Positions 36,650-49,209 of a DNA stretch of 64,000 bases are shown here, piece after piece; the stretch's first letter is position 1; each line of letters opens with the position of its first letter. Origin of the DNA: Burkholderia cepacia (GTDB taxonomy: Bacteria > Pseudomonadota > Gammaproteobacteria > Burkholderiales > Burkholderiaceae); the NCBI RefSeq assembly GCF_029962485.1, contig NZ_CP073637.1:2728001-2792000 (forward strand), read 5' to 3'. A program made the translations under genes and the position numbers. The notes under the pieces were generated by a model. The model saw only the letters and a list, made by a program, of their open reading frames with translations. It was not told the origin of the DNA and did not search any database.

Positions 36650-39600
36650 CATGGCTGCTCGGTACGCCGCGTACGCGCGGCGTCGCTGCCGAACCACCGG
36701 TCGAAACGCCGCGTGTAGTTCAGGTCGACGCCCTGGAACGTGCCGCCGTACGCGGACACCGACCAGAAGCGCGTCAGGTTGATCGTCGCCTTGAACGCGT
36801 TGGCCGCCGATTGCAGCCCCTGCTCGAAACCGAGCACGAACCGCTCGTTGATCGCCTTCGACACCAGCACGACCTGCGGATCGGTCAGGCCGACTTCGCT
36901 GCGGCCGACCGACACCTCGTCGAGACCGAAGGTCTGCGCGACGCGCTTGCCGGTCACGCTGCCGAGCAGCCCGAGCGCCGCCGTCATCGCCCCCTGCTGG
37001 CCGACGTTGTTGCCCTGGTCGGTGCCGTGCCCGAACAGCAGCCACGACAGCTTTTCGTTGTCCGTGACGTTCGGCTCCGACACGAGCTTGACCGTCAGCG
37101 ACTGGATCGTGCCCGTCACCTGCACGCCGGCCTCGACCTCCTGGTTGCGCCGCATCGCGAGGATGTTGACGCCCGGGTTCGACACCGGGCCGTTGAACGT
37201 GAAGAAGCCGTTCTCGATCGCGAGCTTGCGGCCGAACGAGGTGTACGTCGACCCTTCGGTCACGCGCACGTTGCCGACCGCGCGCAGCGGCACGCCCGGC
37301 GCGCTCATCACGGTGATCGTGCCGCGCAGCCCGAGATCGGCGCCGTGCCCCTTGAAGCGGAAGTTGTTGCCAAGGCCGATGTCGATGTTCGCGCGCGGCG
37401 CGAGCGACGGCGCCGGCTTGTCCTCGACCGGCTTCGGCTTCGCGATCGCGGTGCCGGTCGGCGTCTCGCCGCGCACCGTGCCGTCCGGCTGCACGATCAC
37501 GACGTCGTCCGACAGGTGCGGCGCCGATTCCTCGGGCAGGTCGAACAACGCGCGGTCGACCACGAACTTGCCGTCGATCGACAGCGCGCCCCGCGGCCCG
37601 TCATTCGCGACGGTTGCCTTGCCCGACAGCGACAGCTTGCGGTCCGGCGCCGCGAACAGTTCGAGCTTGTCCGCGACGATGCTCGCGGTCAGGTCGGGCG
37701 CCTCGCCGTCGAGGCGCACGCGGCCGAGCGCGCGCAGCGTGCCGTCGCCGCCGTGGAACTCGACCTGCTGGAATTCGACCAGATTGTCCGACAGCTTCAC
37801 GCGCACGATGCCATCCTTCAGCTGTACGCCCTGGTCGATGAGCGTCGCGGACAAATCGTCGCCCGTCAGCATCCCCGACAGGTTCGGCTTCACCGGCGTG
37901 CCGGCGACCGTCAGCTTCAGCGCCGCACGTCCGCCAAGGAGATAGCTCGGCCCGAACAGGTTGCCGGTCGTCTTCAGTGCCGGAATGTCGGCGTCGATGC
38001 GGCCCGACAGCGGACCGTCGTTGACGACACCGAACACGCCGTCGTGCAACGCAAACGGCACCGTGACGTTCGCGTCGAGCGTGCCGATCCGGCTCGCCTT
38101 CGCGAGCGCCGTCACGTTGAGCCGGTTGCCGGGCGTGAAGCTCGCGCGCGCGGACAGGTCGGTCAACCCGAGCGACGCGATGCCGCGCCCGCTCTCGATC
38201 GTCACGTCGCCGCCGCGGCGCTTCACCTGCACGTAGCCCGTCGCGTTCGCGCCGAGCGAGAAATCCCAGTCGGCGTCGAGCACGACGTCGGTCCGCATCG
38301 GCGGGCGCTGGCCCGTCAGTTCCTGGCGAACTTCGAGGAGACGCGCGACCGACGCGCCGCTCACCGAGCCCGCCGAGCGCATCTGGCCGTGATCGAACAC
38401 GAACGACTTCAGGTCGATCGCCGCGCCTTCGAGCGTGAGGCGCGTCGCGCCGAGTGTCACGCGGCCGGCGCCGGCCGACACCGTCAGCGGCGCCTGCAGC
38501 GCGACGGCCGGCGTGCCGCGATTCGCCAGACGCGTGACGGTACCGTCCCAGCGCATTCCGTCGCGGTTCTCGACCACGCCGCCGTTCGCCGCGAGCGTCA
38601 GGTCGATCACGCGGCCGCCGGCCATCCCGAGCGCCGACGCGTCGAGCGTGTGCTTCGCGCGCGTGCCGTCGAGGTTCGCGCGCAGCGATTTCAGCTTCAG
38701 CGAGCCGAGCGCGATATCGGACGCGTCGGCCGTGAACACGAGCGCGCCGTGCGCGCCGTCGCGGATATCCGCGCGGCCTTGCGCGGCGCCGATCCGGTTC
38801 GAGCCGACGACGACGTGCTCGGCCTTGTAGGTGGCCGTCACATTCGGATGCGCGAAGCTGCCCGTCAGGTCGCCCTGCGCCTGCACGAGCCCTTCGACGC
38901 CGAAGCCGAGCCGGTCGAGCTGCGGCGCATCGATCACGAAGCGAAGCCGGTCGCCGGGCGCGCCGAAGCTGCCGCGCAGGTCGACGTGGTTGCCCGCGAT
39001 CGACAGGGTCGCATTGCTCGGCAGGATCCGCGAACCGGCGAGCTGCACGACGCCGGCGCCGGTCAGCGGCACACCGTCGTACAGGCTGTCGCCGAGCTTG
39101 AAGGTCGCCTTCGTCGAAACCTGCGGCGCGAACGCGCCCGACGCCGTCAGCGTGCCCGACACGCGCGTCTCGCCATGCGTGGCGGGCGCCTTGGCCACCT
39201 TGGCAGGCGCCTTGCCGCCGCCGGCCTTCGGTGCGCTCAGCGCGGCGAGGAGCAGCGGATCGAACGCTGTCAGCGTTGCCTTCGCGTCGTAGCTCGAATG
39301 CGCGTCGTGACGGAACACGCCCGTCAGGTCGATACGCCCCTTGCCTGCCGTCACGCGCGCGTCGGTCAACACGGTCTGCTGCGGCGTCAGCGCGACTTTC
39401 GCGCGTGCGCCGAGCGCGAGCTTCGGGTCGTTCAGGTTGAAGTCGACGGTCGTGACGTCGCCCGCGAGCGTCACGCCGAGCGGGCCGCCGAGACGCATCG
39501 GCCGCAACTCGGCGACAAACGCGTTCAGGTCGAGGTTCGCGACCTTCAGGTCGAAGCGGCCCTTGCCCCCCTTCAGCGTGCCGTTGCCCGTCACGCTGCC

Positions 39601-40722
39601 GTCGCGGATCAGTTTCAGCGCGAGATCGTCGATCCGCTGCGCGTGCGCGTCGAGATGCACGTTCGCATGCGCGTCGATTACCGGCAGCAGGTGGTCGCCG
39701 AGCGTGCCGGGCTTCGCGTTGACGATCGACACCGGGCCCGTCACCGCGAACCCCTTCGCGGGCGCCGAGCCGGCCGGCGCGGTCACGGGTGCGAGCTCCG
39801 CCCGCACCGCGAGATCGGCCGCCGGCGCCCCAGGCGAAAGCGCCTGCGGGTTCACGTGGTCGAACGCGAGCGACGCGCGCGTGAGCGGCACCGCGCCGAA
39901 CGGCGCGGCCTCGACGTGCGCGCGCCCGTTCAGCTTCATACCGCTCGCGTTGACGTCGGCGACGAGCGCCTCGAGCGAACCCGACACGCTGGCCCGCGCG
40001 TCGACCGGCTCGTCCGACAGCTTGCCCGCGTAGGTGGCTTCGCCGGTCAGCGCGAACGGCTTCACGCCGTCAAGCTTCGCGCGCGCGGTCAGCGCGCCGT
40101 ACGGCGTATCAACGCCGTCGAGCACGAGTTCATGGTGACGGCCGTCGCTGCGGCCGTTCAGCGCGATGTGGTCGAGCTGAGTCGTCGAGCCGCCGTCGTG
40201 GATCGCGAGGCGATCGACGCGCAGGTCGTCGATCCGCAGCTGCAGCGGCAGGCTCAGGTCCTGCGGCGTGGTGCTCGGCGTCGACGGCCCCGGCGCGACC
40301 CGCACGTCGATCGTGCCCGCGCGAAGATAGGCGATCGACAGCCGCCACGGCGCACGGGTCAGCGCCCAGCGGCCGTCGATCCGGTCGATCCGGACCTCGG
40401 TGCCCGAGCCGTCGGGGCTCGTCCATGCGAAGCCGCGCAGCCGCACGCCGGTCGCGAGCGAGCCGCCTTCGAGCGTGCCCGCGAGCCGTGTGCCGAGCAC
40501 GTGCCCGGCCACCTGCCACGCGAGCCGCGTGCCGCGCTCCGTCGTCACCGCGCCCACCACGAGCGCCGCCGCCAGCACGACGAGCAGCACGACCGCCGCG
40601 AGCGTCCACGCGACGACGCGCACCGCCCGGCCGCGGCGCGGCGCGCGCGGCGGCGTGTCGGGCGCGCCGTCGGGCGAGTCCGGATCGTGAGGCGGCTGCG
40701 TGTCGTTCGGGTCCTTCGTCAT
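36649..40722 (-). CDS. tamB: Translocation and assembly module subunit TamB
   Basis: A 1357-residue AsmA/TamB-family envelope protein. An N-terminal membrane anchor (about residues 32-56) precedes a very long repetitive beta-rich periplasmic region thought to form a lipid-carrying groove between the membranes. The C-terminal about 330 residues are the DUF490/TamB domain (GNNFRFKGHGADLGLRGTI; YTSFGRKLAIENGFFTF; SWLLFGHGTD), which contacts TamA. TamB helps assemble some outer-membrane proteins and move phospholipids outward. It lies 28 bp downstream of tamA on the same strand, so the two are co-transcribed. A long open frame on the opposite strand is a GC-rich shadow. Confidence 0.94.
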   Translation of the reverse strand: MTKDPNDTQPPHDPDSPDGAPDTPPRAPRRGRAVRVVAWTLAAVVLLVVLAAALVVGAVTTERGTRLAWQVAGHVLGTRLAGTLEGGSLATGVRLRGFAWTSPDGSGTEVRIDRIDGRWALTRAPWRLSIAYLRAGTIDVRVAPGPSTPSTTPQDLSLPLQLRIDDLRVDRLAIHDGGSTTQLDHIALNGRSDGRHHELVLDGVDTPYGALTARAKLDGVKPFALTGEATYAGKLSDEPVDARASVSGSLEALVADVNASGMKLNGRAHVEAAPFGAVPLTRASLAFDHVNPQALSPGAPAADLAVRAELAPVTAPAGSAPAKGFAVTGPVSIVNAKPGTLGDHLLPVIDAHANVHLDAHAQRIDDLALKLIRDGSVTGNGTLKGGKGRFDLKVANLDLNAFVAELRPMRLGGPLGVTLAGDVTTVDFNLNDPKLALGARAKVALTPQQTVLTDARVTAGKGRIDLTGVFRHDAHSSYDAKATLTAFDPLLLAALSAPKAGGGKAPAKVAKAPATHGETRVSGTLTASGAFAPQVSTKATFKLGDSLYDGVPLTGAGVVQLAGSRILPSNATLSIAGNHVDLRGSFGAPGDRLRFVIDAPQLDRLGFGVEGLVQAQGDLTGSFAHPNVTATYKAEHVVVGSNRIGAAQGRADIRDGAHGALVFTADASDIALGSLKLKSLRANLDGTRAKHTLDASALGMAGGRVIDLTLAANGGVVENRDGMRWDGTVTRLANRGTPAVALQAPLTVSAGAGRVTLGATRLTLEGAAIDLKSFVFDHGQMRSAGSVSGASVARLLEVRQELTGQRPPMRTDVVLDADWDFSLGANATGYVQVKRRGGDVTIESGRGIASLGLTDLSARASFTPGNRLNVTALAKASRIGTLDANVTVPFALHDGVFGVVNDGPLSGRIDADIPALKTTGNLFGPSYLLGGRAALKLTVAGTPVKPNLSGMLTGDDLSATLIDQGVQLKDGIVRVKLSDNLVEFQQVEFHGGDGTLRALGRVRLDGEAPDLTASIVADKLELFAAPDRKLSLSGKATVANDGPRGALSIDGKFVVDRALFDLPEESAPHLSDDVVIVQPDGTVRGETPTGTAIAKPKPVEDKPAPSLAPRANIDIGLGNNFRFKGHGADLGLRGTITVMSAPGVPLRAVGNVRVTEGSTYTSFGRKLAIENGFFTFNGPVSNPGVNILAMRRNQEVEAGVQVTGTIQSLTVKLVSEPNVTDNEKLSWLLFGHGTDQGNNVGQQGAMTAALGLLGSVTGKRVAQTFGLDEVSVGRSEVGLTDPQVVLVSKAINERFVLGFEQGLQSAANAFKATINLTRFWSVSAYGGTFQGVDLNYTRRFDRWFGSDAARTRRTEQP

Positions 40723-40750
40723 GCGGTTCGTCGTCGATGAAGCGGTACGG

Positions 40751-42565
40751 TCAGAAAGCGATGCCGAGCGTCAGGTACGGGCGCACGCTATGGTTGCGCA
40801 ACCCGTACGCGACGTCGACGTTGATCGGGCCGACGGGGCTGCGCCAGCGCGCGCCGACACCGACGCCCGGGTAGAACACGCGCTCGCCCCACGCATCGGT
40901 CGCGGTGCCGATGTCGAAGAACGTCGCGGCGCCCCAGTCGCGGTTGAACCAGTGCTGGTATTCGGCGGTGCCCGTCATCAGGTATTTGGTCGGCAACACG
41001 GAGCCGTCGACACTGTTGCCGATGCTCTGGTAGCCGTAGCCGCGCACCGAGTTCGAGCCGCCCGCGCGGAACAGCAGCGACGCCGGCACGCCGTTCGAGC
41101 TGCCGCCCGTGAACACGCCGCCGAGCTCCGCGCGGAACACGAACAGGTCGCGCTTGCCGATCGGCAGGTACTGCTGGCCACGCGCGTAGCCGCGAACGAA
41201 GGTCTGGTCGGTCGCCACGCCCTTGATCGCGAAGCCGGCCTCCGCGTGAATCAGGTTGCCCGAACGCGGGAACAGCGGATCGTCGACGTTGCGGCGCGTC
41301 CACGCCCACTGCGGCACCAGCGCGCGGCTCGTGGTCGGCCCCGCGCCGTTCTGGTCGAGCCGGTCCTGGTAGTACATCAGCGAATACGAATAGTCGATGA
41401 ACTGACCCGTGCGCGTGCGCTGCACACCGACCCGCGCGCTGTAGATGCGCGTGTCCGACACGTTGGTGTTCGTATAGGACGCCAGCACGCTGTTGGTCCA
41501 GCCCTTCTCGCCCGGCGGCATCGACAGCTGGACCTGCCCGTACTGCTGAATCTGGTCGAGCCGGCCCGACACCGTCAGCGGCCACGCGGCGCCGAACGTG
41601 TCGAGATACGTATAGGAGCCCTGCACGTGCGGCCCCGTATCGGTGGCGAAGCCGACGCCGCCGCGGATGTTGTTGTACGGGAACTCGCTGACCTTCACGT
41701 GCACGGGCGTGCGCTCGGGCTTCGCCGTATCGTCGCCGACGTCGATCGCGACGCTCGCGTAATAAGGCGTGTTCTGCAACTGCCGCTGCAGCTCGGTGAT
41801 CCGCTGCACGTCGTAGATCTCGCCTTCCGACAGCGGATTGACGTTCGTGACGATCTTCTCCGGATAACGACGCACGCCGTCGACGTCGACCTTGCCGATC
41901 GTGAAGGTCGGGCCGCTCTCGAACGTGACGGCGAGCGTCGCACGCTGCGTACGCGGATCGATGCGCGCCTCGGACGACGCGATCTTCGCGCCGAGATAAC
42001 GACGCGACTGCAGCTGCCTGAGCGCCGCGCCCTTCGCACCGTCCCAGTCGGACTGCGTGAACGGATCGCCGGGCTTCAGCGAGAACGCGAAACGCGTCGC
42101 GGCCTCCTGCTTCGGATCCTCGGTGTCGATGGGCCCCTTGAACGTCAGGTCGACCGTCGACACGAAGGTCTGCTTCCCCGGATCGACCGCGATGCGCACG
42201 TCGCGCTTGCCGTCGCGCGTGCGCACGTCGGTACGCACGACCGGCGAGAAATAGCCGGCCGTCGCGGTCAGGTCGCGCACCTGCTGCGGCGTGGCGGTCA
42301 CGAGGAAGTCGAACTGGTCGTCGCTGATGTCGTCGCGCTTCGCGAAGCGCGCGATATCGAGATGCGACTTGAGGAGCTTGCGGATCGAGCGCGGCGCGTC
42401 GATGTCGACGTCGTACTTCGCATGGGCCGGCAGCGCGAAGCACGCGGCGAGGCACCCGGCGAGGGTCGCCCGTGCGATGCCGGCCGCGGCGCCGGCGCGA
42501 CTGCGTGCCGCGCGCGGGCCCGCGTCGTGCGCCATGGGTGCTTGCTGGTTCGACTGCCCCGCCAA
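40751..42565 (-). CDS. tamA: Outer-membrane assembly factor TamA (BamA/Omp85 family)
   Basis: A 604-residue Omp85 protein. After a signal peptide (about residues 12-49, cleavage near PAHAKY) come POTRA domains (about 50-265) and a 16-strand beta barrel with the Omp85 GxRG-type motif in NSVRGYGYQSIG. It ends VRPYLTLGIAF with terminal Phe. It partners TamB, encoded directly downstream. The first codon is probably TTG at 42565, preceded by GAGGT at good spacing; an ATG at 42535 lacks a ribosome site but is the alternative. Confidence 0.92.
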   Translation of the reverse strand: MAGQSNQQAPMAHDAGPRAARSRAGAAAGIARATLAGCLAACFALPAHAKYDVDIDAPRSIRKLLKSHLDIARFAKRDDISDDQFDFLVTATPQQVRDLTATAGYFSPVVRTDVRTRDGKRDVRIAVDPGKQTFVSTVDLTFKGPIDTEDPKQEAATRFAFSLKPGDPFTQSDWDGAKGAALRQLQSRRYLGAKIASSEARIDPRTQRATLAVTFESGPTFTIGKVDVDGVRRYPEKIVTNVNPLSEGEIYDVQRITELQRQLQNTPYYASVAIDVGDDTAKPERTPVHVKVSEFPYNNIRGGVGFATDTGPHVQGSYTYLDTFGAAWPLTVSGRLDQIQQYGQVQLSMPPGEKGWTNSVLASYTNTNVSDTRIYSARVGVQRTRTGQFIDYSYSLMYYQDRLDQNGAGPTTSRALVPQWAWTRRNVDDPLFPRSGNLIHAEAGFAIKGVATDQTFVRGYARGQQYLPIGKRDLFVFRAELGGVFTGGSSNGVPASLLFRAGGSNSVRGYGYQSIGNSVDGSVLPTKYLMTGTAEYQHWFNRDWGAATFFDIGTATDAWGERVFYPGVGVGARWRSPVGPINVDVAYGLRNHSVRPYLTLGIAF

Positions 42566-42752
42566 ATATGACCTCGCCGTCCTGGATTGTTACGGTTTCG
42601 TGGAAAACCCTGTATTTGACCACAGCGCGCGAGCGTCAAAGCCAAACGATTGTGAAAGACTGCTAGGCCCGCCACGGCCGCCGCGCCATGCGCTCCGGCG
42701 CCGCCCCGCGGATTCGACGCGCGATTGGCGCCGGCTGTTCCCCGCGATGCGG

Positions 42753-42758
42753 TAAAAT
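42753..42758 (+). promoter_or_regulatory. Candidate -10 box upstream of DUF3460 gene
   Basis: TAAAAT 55 bp before the ATG, a plausible promoter for the DUF3460-scpA unit. No convincing -35 is visible. Confidence 0.35.
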
Positions 42759-42812
42759 CCCGCCATCGCGAATCCGGCGCATCGTGCGCCGCCCGAAACG
42801 GAAGATCCAGCC

Positions 42813-43001
42813 ATGCCGTACCAGTCCGACGTCACGCAGTTCCTGAACCAGCTCAAGCAGCAGAAGCCGACGCTCGAGGAAGAGCAGCGCAAGGGCCGTT
42901 CCCTGCTGTGGGACAAGCAGCCGATCGATCTCGAAGAGCGCGCCGACCAGCAGGAATCGCGCGTGAAGCAAACGTCGTACGTCTACTACCAGAACTTCTG
43001 A
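42813..43001 (+). CDS. DUF3460 family small protein
   Basis: A 62-residue soluble protein beginning MPYQSDVTQFLNQLKQQKP and ending QTSYVYYQNF, matching the DUF3460 family found in beta-proteobacteria just upstream of scpA. It is charged and probably helical, with no signal peptide. The function is unknown. Its stop is 4 bp before the scpA start, so the two are translationally linked, which hints at a role connected with chromosome segregation. Confidence 0.88.
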   Translation: MPYQSDVTQFLNQLKQQKPTLEEEQRKGRSLLWDKQPIDLEERADQQESRVKQTSYVYYQNF

Positions 43002-44984
<1,983 letters not shown>

Positions 44985-45029
44985 CGGGCCGCCCCGCCCG
45001 CGCCTCTCACGACGCATCACGGAGACACC

Positions 45030-45416
45030 ATGCAGCGCCACATGCTCAAATCGAAGATCCACCGCGCGGCAGTCACGCACTGCGAGCTGCACTACGAAGG
45101 CTCGTGCGCGATCGACGAAGACCTGCTCGAAGCGGCGGGCCTCATCGAAAACGAACGGATCGACATCTGGAACATCAACAACGGCGAGCGCTTCTCGACG
45201 TACGCAATCAAGGGCGAGCGCGGCAGCGGGATGATCTCGCTGAACGGCTCGGCCGCGCGCCGCGCGCAGCTCGGCGACCTCGTGATCATCGCGGCGTTCG
45301 CGATGGTCGACGAAGCCGAACTGCAGGCCGGCTGGAAGCCGAAGCTCGTGTTCATCGACGACGGCAACAAGATCAAGGGCCACCGCGATCACGTACCGAC
45401 GCAGAACTGGACGTAA
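45030..45416 (+). CDS. panD: Aspartate 1-decarboxylase
   Basis: A 128-residue proenzyme that makes beta-alanine from aspartate. It self-cleaves between Gly24 and Ser25 (YEGSCAI) to create the pyruvoyl cofactor. The start [20 protein letters not shown] is canonical, and residues such as Tyr58 (in [12 protein letters not shown]) are in place. It forms a two-gene operon with panC and is closed by a strong hairpin. Confidence 0.97.
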   Translation: MQRHMLKSKIHRAAVTHCELHYEGSCAIDEDLLEAAGLIENERIDIWNINNGERFSTYAIKGERGSGMISLNGSAARRAQLGDLVIIAAFAMVDEAELQAGWKPKLVFIDDGNKIKGHRDHVPTQNWT

Positions 45417-45437
45417 GCCGGCTGCCGCTTACGCACA

Positions 45438-45474
45438 AAGGGCCGGATCCCGTACGCCACGGGATCCGGCCCTT
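45438..45474. terminator. Hairpin between panD and the ParA-like gene
   Basis: A perfect 16-bp stem (45438-45453 with 45459-45474), 5-nt loop, between convergent genes. T content on the plus side is modest. Confidence 0.75.
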
Positions 45475-45489
45475 CGCGTTTCGTCACGC

Positions 45490-46158
45490 TCAGGACGCCT
45501 TGGCGACCTTCTCTGCCTTTTCCGCCTTCGGCGCACGGCGCTCGGCCCATTCGACGATCGGCCGCCACTGTTCGAGATCCTTCTCGACGCGGCTCTTCGC
45601 GACGTCCCACAGCGTCAGGCCGTGCGCGGCGATCTGCACGTAGTTCTGCGTATCGCGCACGTAGCCGAGCACCGGCAGGCCAAGCCCCTCGACGAACCGG
45701 TGCAGCTGGTCGGACGAGCGCGTACGCGCATCGACCCGCATCCCGACGATCCCGACCTCGACGCTGCCCTTGCGCACCGCCTTCTCGCCGGCCAGGCGCT
45801 CCAGAAACTGCTGGGTCGCGAGAATATCGAACATCGACGGCTGCAGCGGCACGATCACCTTGTCGGCCAGTTGCAGCGCGAGATTGAGGCGGTTGCCATG
45901 CAGGCCGGCCGGCGTGTCGATCACCGCATATTCGAGGCCGCGTGGCGGCTTCGACGGCGCGTCCGGATCGAGATCCCACGCCTCGATCGGCGGCAGGCCG
46001 GCGGGCCGCAGGTCGAGCCACGCATGCGCGGACTGCTGCCGGTCAAGGTCGGCCAGCGCAACCCATGCGCCCTGCGCCGCGAAATAGCCGGCAAGATTGG
46101 TGGACAGCGTGCTCTTCCCCACGCCGCCCTTCGGATTCGCCACCACGATCACCGTCAT
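45490..46158 (-). CDS. Solitary ParA/MinD-like ATPase
   Basis: A 222-residue deviant Walker ATPase. The N-terminus MTVIVVANPKGGVGKSTLSTN is the ParA KGGxGKS motif, followed by VALADLDRQQSAHAW and VIDTPAG. There is no N-terminal HTH and no parB or centromere-like repeats nearby, so it resembles the small ParA group that positions protein cargoes more than a plasmid partition protein. The ATG at 46158 (not the upstream frame end at 46254) begins at the conserved strand. The C-terminus is rich in Lys, Ala and Glu. The cargo is unknown. Confidence 0.88.
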   Translation of the reverse strand: MTVIVVANPKGGVGKSTLSTNLAGYFAAQGAWVALADLDRQQSAHAWLDLRPAGLPPIEAWDLDPDAPSKPPRGLEYAVIDTPAGLHGNRLNLALQLADKVIVPLQPSMFDILATQQFLERLAGEKAVRKGSVEVGIVGMRVDARTRSSDQLHRFVEGLGLPVLGYVRDTQNYVQIAAHGLTLWDVAKSRVEKDLEQWRPIVEWAERRAPKAEKAEKVAKAS

Positions 46159-46295
46159 GAATTCCCCCGAAAAAGCCGCGCGGCGCCGGCCGCATGGCTG
46201 GCGCCGCTCGATTGCGGATACAGGGAGCGATGATATCGGCAAACGGGGTGTCACCGGAACGGGTTGCGCCGATCCGCGCGCCGCTTTCGTTCACC

Positions 46296-46709
46296 TTACG
46301 CGTGCTGGGCCGCCGCCTCCCGCGCGCCGATCGCAAACGCACCGCCGCCCAGCAGCGCCTGCACGGCCAGCGTGACGGCCCAGAACGCCGGATATTCCCA
46401 GCCGCCGTTCGGCGACGAGAAGCTCCAGCCGTTCGGCAGATGCGCGGCGGTCGCGCCGAGCATGAACGGCAGCAGCGCGAGCGCGGCAACACGCACGCGG
46501 AAGCCCGCGAGCAGCGCGAGGCCGCCCGCCAGCTCGACGAACGTCGTCAGGTACGCGAGCCAGCCCGGCAGGCCGATCGACGCGAAGAATTGCGCGGTGC
46601 CGGGCAGCGTGAAGACGAACACCTTCTGCGCCACGTGCGCGAGGTACAGCACGCCGAGCGTGACACGCAGCAGCGTCGCGGCGAAATCGTTCAGGCGATT
46701 GGAGTTCAT
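46296..46709 (-). CDS. DoxX-family membrane protein
   Basis: A 137-residue inner-membrane protein with four predicted helices, of the DoxX/YphA family. It starts MNSNRLNDFAATLLRVTLGV and includes the typical GLPGWLAYLTTFVELAGGLAL. Some family members take part in redox or thiol stress complexes; no specific role can be assigned here. The ATG at 46709 follows AAGGAAT on the minus strand. Confidence 0.85.
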   Translation of the reverse strand: MNSNRLNDFAATLLRVTLGVLYLAHVAQKVFVFTLPGTAQFFASIGLPGWLAYLTTFVELAGGLALLAGFRVRVAALALLPFMLGATAAHLPNGWSFSSPNGGWEYPAFWAVTLAVQALLGGGAFAIGAREAAAQHA

Positions 46710-46823
46710 GGCGGATTCCTTCGTGAGTGGATGAGAATGGATCACACTCTATTGAAATCAATTTCGCCGATAAACACGCCAGTACGCTTTAATTGATTCC
46801 CGAAAAGAACGAATCAAATTAAA

Positions 46824-46849
46824 AACGGGCATGACCGATCATGCCCGTT
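46824..46849 (-). terminator. Terminator of the 45-residue peptide gene
   Basis: An 11-bp perfect stem (46824-46834 with 46839-46849). On the minus strand it is followed by TTTTT (plus 46825-46821). Confidence 0.85.
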
Positions 46850-46857
46850 GCGATGCT

Positions 46858-46995
46858 TCAGTAGCCGCTCTTGCCTTGTGTGGCGTCGCCGGAGCCGGAC
46901 TGGCCGCCCGGCGTGTACGAATCGCACGCGTGCGCCACCGCCGACGCGCCCAGCAGCGCCGCGAGCAGCATGCTCCACCACCATCGAGCCTTCAT
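46858..46995 (-). CDS. Small secreted peptide, 45 residues
   Basis: Begins MKARWWWSMLLAALLGASA, a clear signal peptide with probable cleavage after VAHA. That leaves a mature peptide of about 22 residues starting CDSYTPGGQSGSGDATQ and rich in Gly, Ser and one Cys; the Cys could equally make it a lipoprotein, although AHAC is not an ideal lipobox. It has a strong ribosome site (GGAGGAG) before the ATG at 46995, and its own terminator. No function is known to me. Confidence 0.65.
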   Translation of the reverse strand: MKARWWWSMLLAALLGASAVAHACDSYTPGGQSGSGDATQGKSGY

Positions 46996-47077
46996 CGTCG
47001 CACTCCTCCGGGCGGACCTCCGCCCTCCTCTGTTGTACGCGATCGGGCGGAAAAAGCGAGGGCCGGCCGCACGCACG

Positions 47078-48580
<1,503 letters not shown>

Positions 48581-48642
48581 CGTGTAAAGGTCATTGCGAA
48601 GCAAAGGCCGCATTATCGCCCGCGCCGGCATGCCCGCGCCGT

Positions 48643-48648
48643 TACAAT
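48643..48648 (+). promoter_or_regulatory. -10 box immediately before cobU
   Basis: TACAAT ends only 6 bp before the cobU ATG, so transcription from it would start at or next to the start codon, giving a leaderless or near-leaderless mRNA. No ribosome site is seen in the 74-bp gap. Confidence 0.4.
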
Positions 48649-48654
48649 CACGCG

Positions 48655-49209
48655 ATGATTCCGCACGACCTCACCTTCGTCCTCGGCGGCGCGCGCTCGG
48701 GCAAGAGCGCCTACGCCGAGCGGCTCGCCGCCGACAGCGGCCGCCCCGTCACCTACATCGCGACCGCGATCGCCGCCGATGCCGAATTCGCGCAGCGCAT
48801 CGCGCATCATCGTGCGCGGCGGCCGGCCGACTGGGGCTTCGCCGACGCACCCGTCGACCTCGCCGGCACGCTCACGCGGCTCGACGATCCGCACGCGTGC
48901 CTGCTCGTCGACTGCCTGACGCTGTGGCTCACGAACCTGCTGTGCCCGGCCGACGGCGAACCGCTCGACGATGCGCAGTACGCGGCCCAGGTCGACCGTC
49001 TCGAGCACGCATTGCGCGGCGCGCGCGCGAAGGTGATCGTCGTCAGCAACGAGATCGGGCTCGGCGTCGTGCCGCTCGGGTCGGTCACGCGCCGCTACGT
49101 CGACGAACTCGGGCGCCTGAACCAGCGCGTCGCCGCGCTCGCGACGCGCGTGACGCTGCTCGTCGCGGGGCTGCCGCTCGACCTCAAGGCGGGAGCATCG
49201 TCATGCTGA
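48655..49209 (+). CDS. cobU: Adenosylcobinamide kinase / adenosylcobinamide-phosphate guanylyltransferase
   Basis: A 184-residue bifunctional enzyme (CobU/CobP) that phosphorylates adenosylcobinamide and then adds GMP, giving AdoCbi-GDP for CobS. The P-loop is [13 protein letters not shown] at residues 8-20; the guanylylated His lies in [25 protein letters not shown] is the conserved Walker B-like block. The ATG at 48655 is the first gene of a plus-strand operon with 4-8 bp overlaps (next start at 49203). Confidence 0.95.
   Translation: MIPHDLTFVLGGARSGKSAYAERLAADSGRPVTYIATAIAADAEFAQRIAHHRARRPADWGFADAPVDLAGTLTRLDDPHACLLVDCLTLWLTNLLCPADGEPLDDAQYAAQVDRLEHALRGARAKVIVVSNEIGLGVVPLGSVTRRYVDELGRLNQRVAALATRVTLLVAGLPLDLKAGASSC

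Noticed and set aside
36811..40740. A 1309-residue open frame antisense to tamB, and similar long Arg/Ala-rich frames opposite nadE, ppc, hemDX, adi and ilvD
   Set aside because: These are by-products of high GC content, where the complementary frame lacks stop codons. Their translations are Arg/His/Val-rich with no domain pattern, while the opposite strand encodes a complete known protein.
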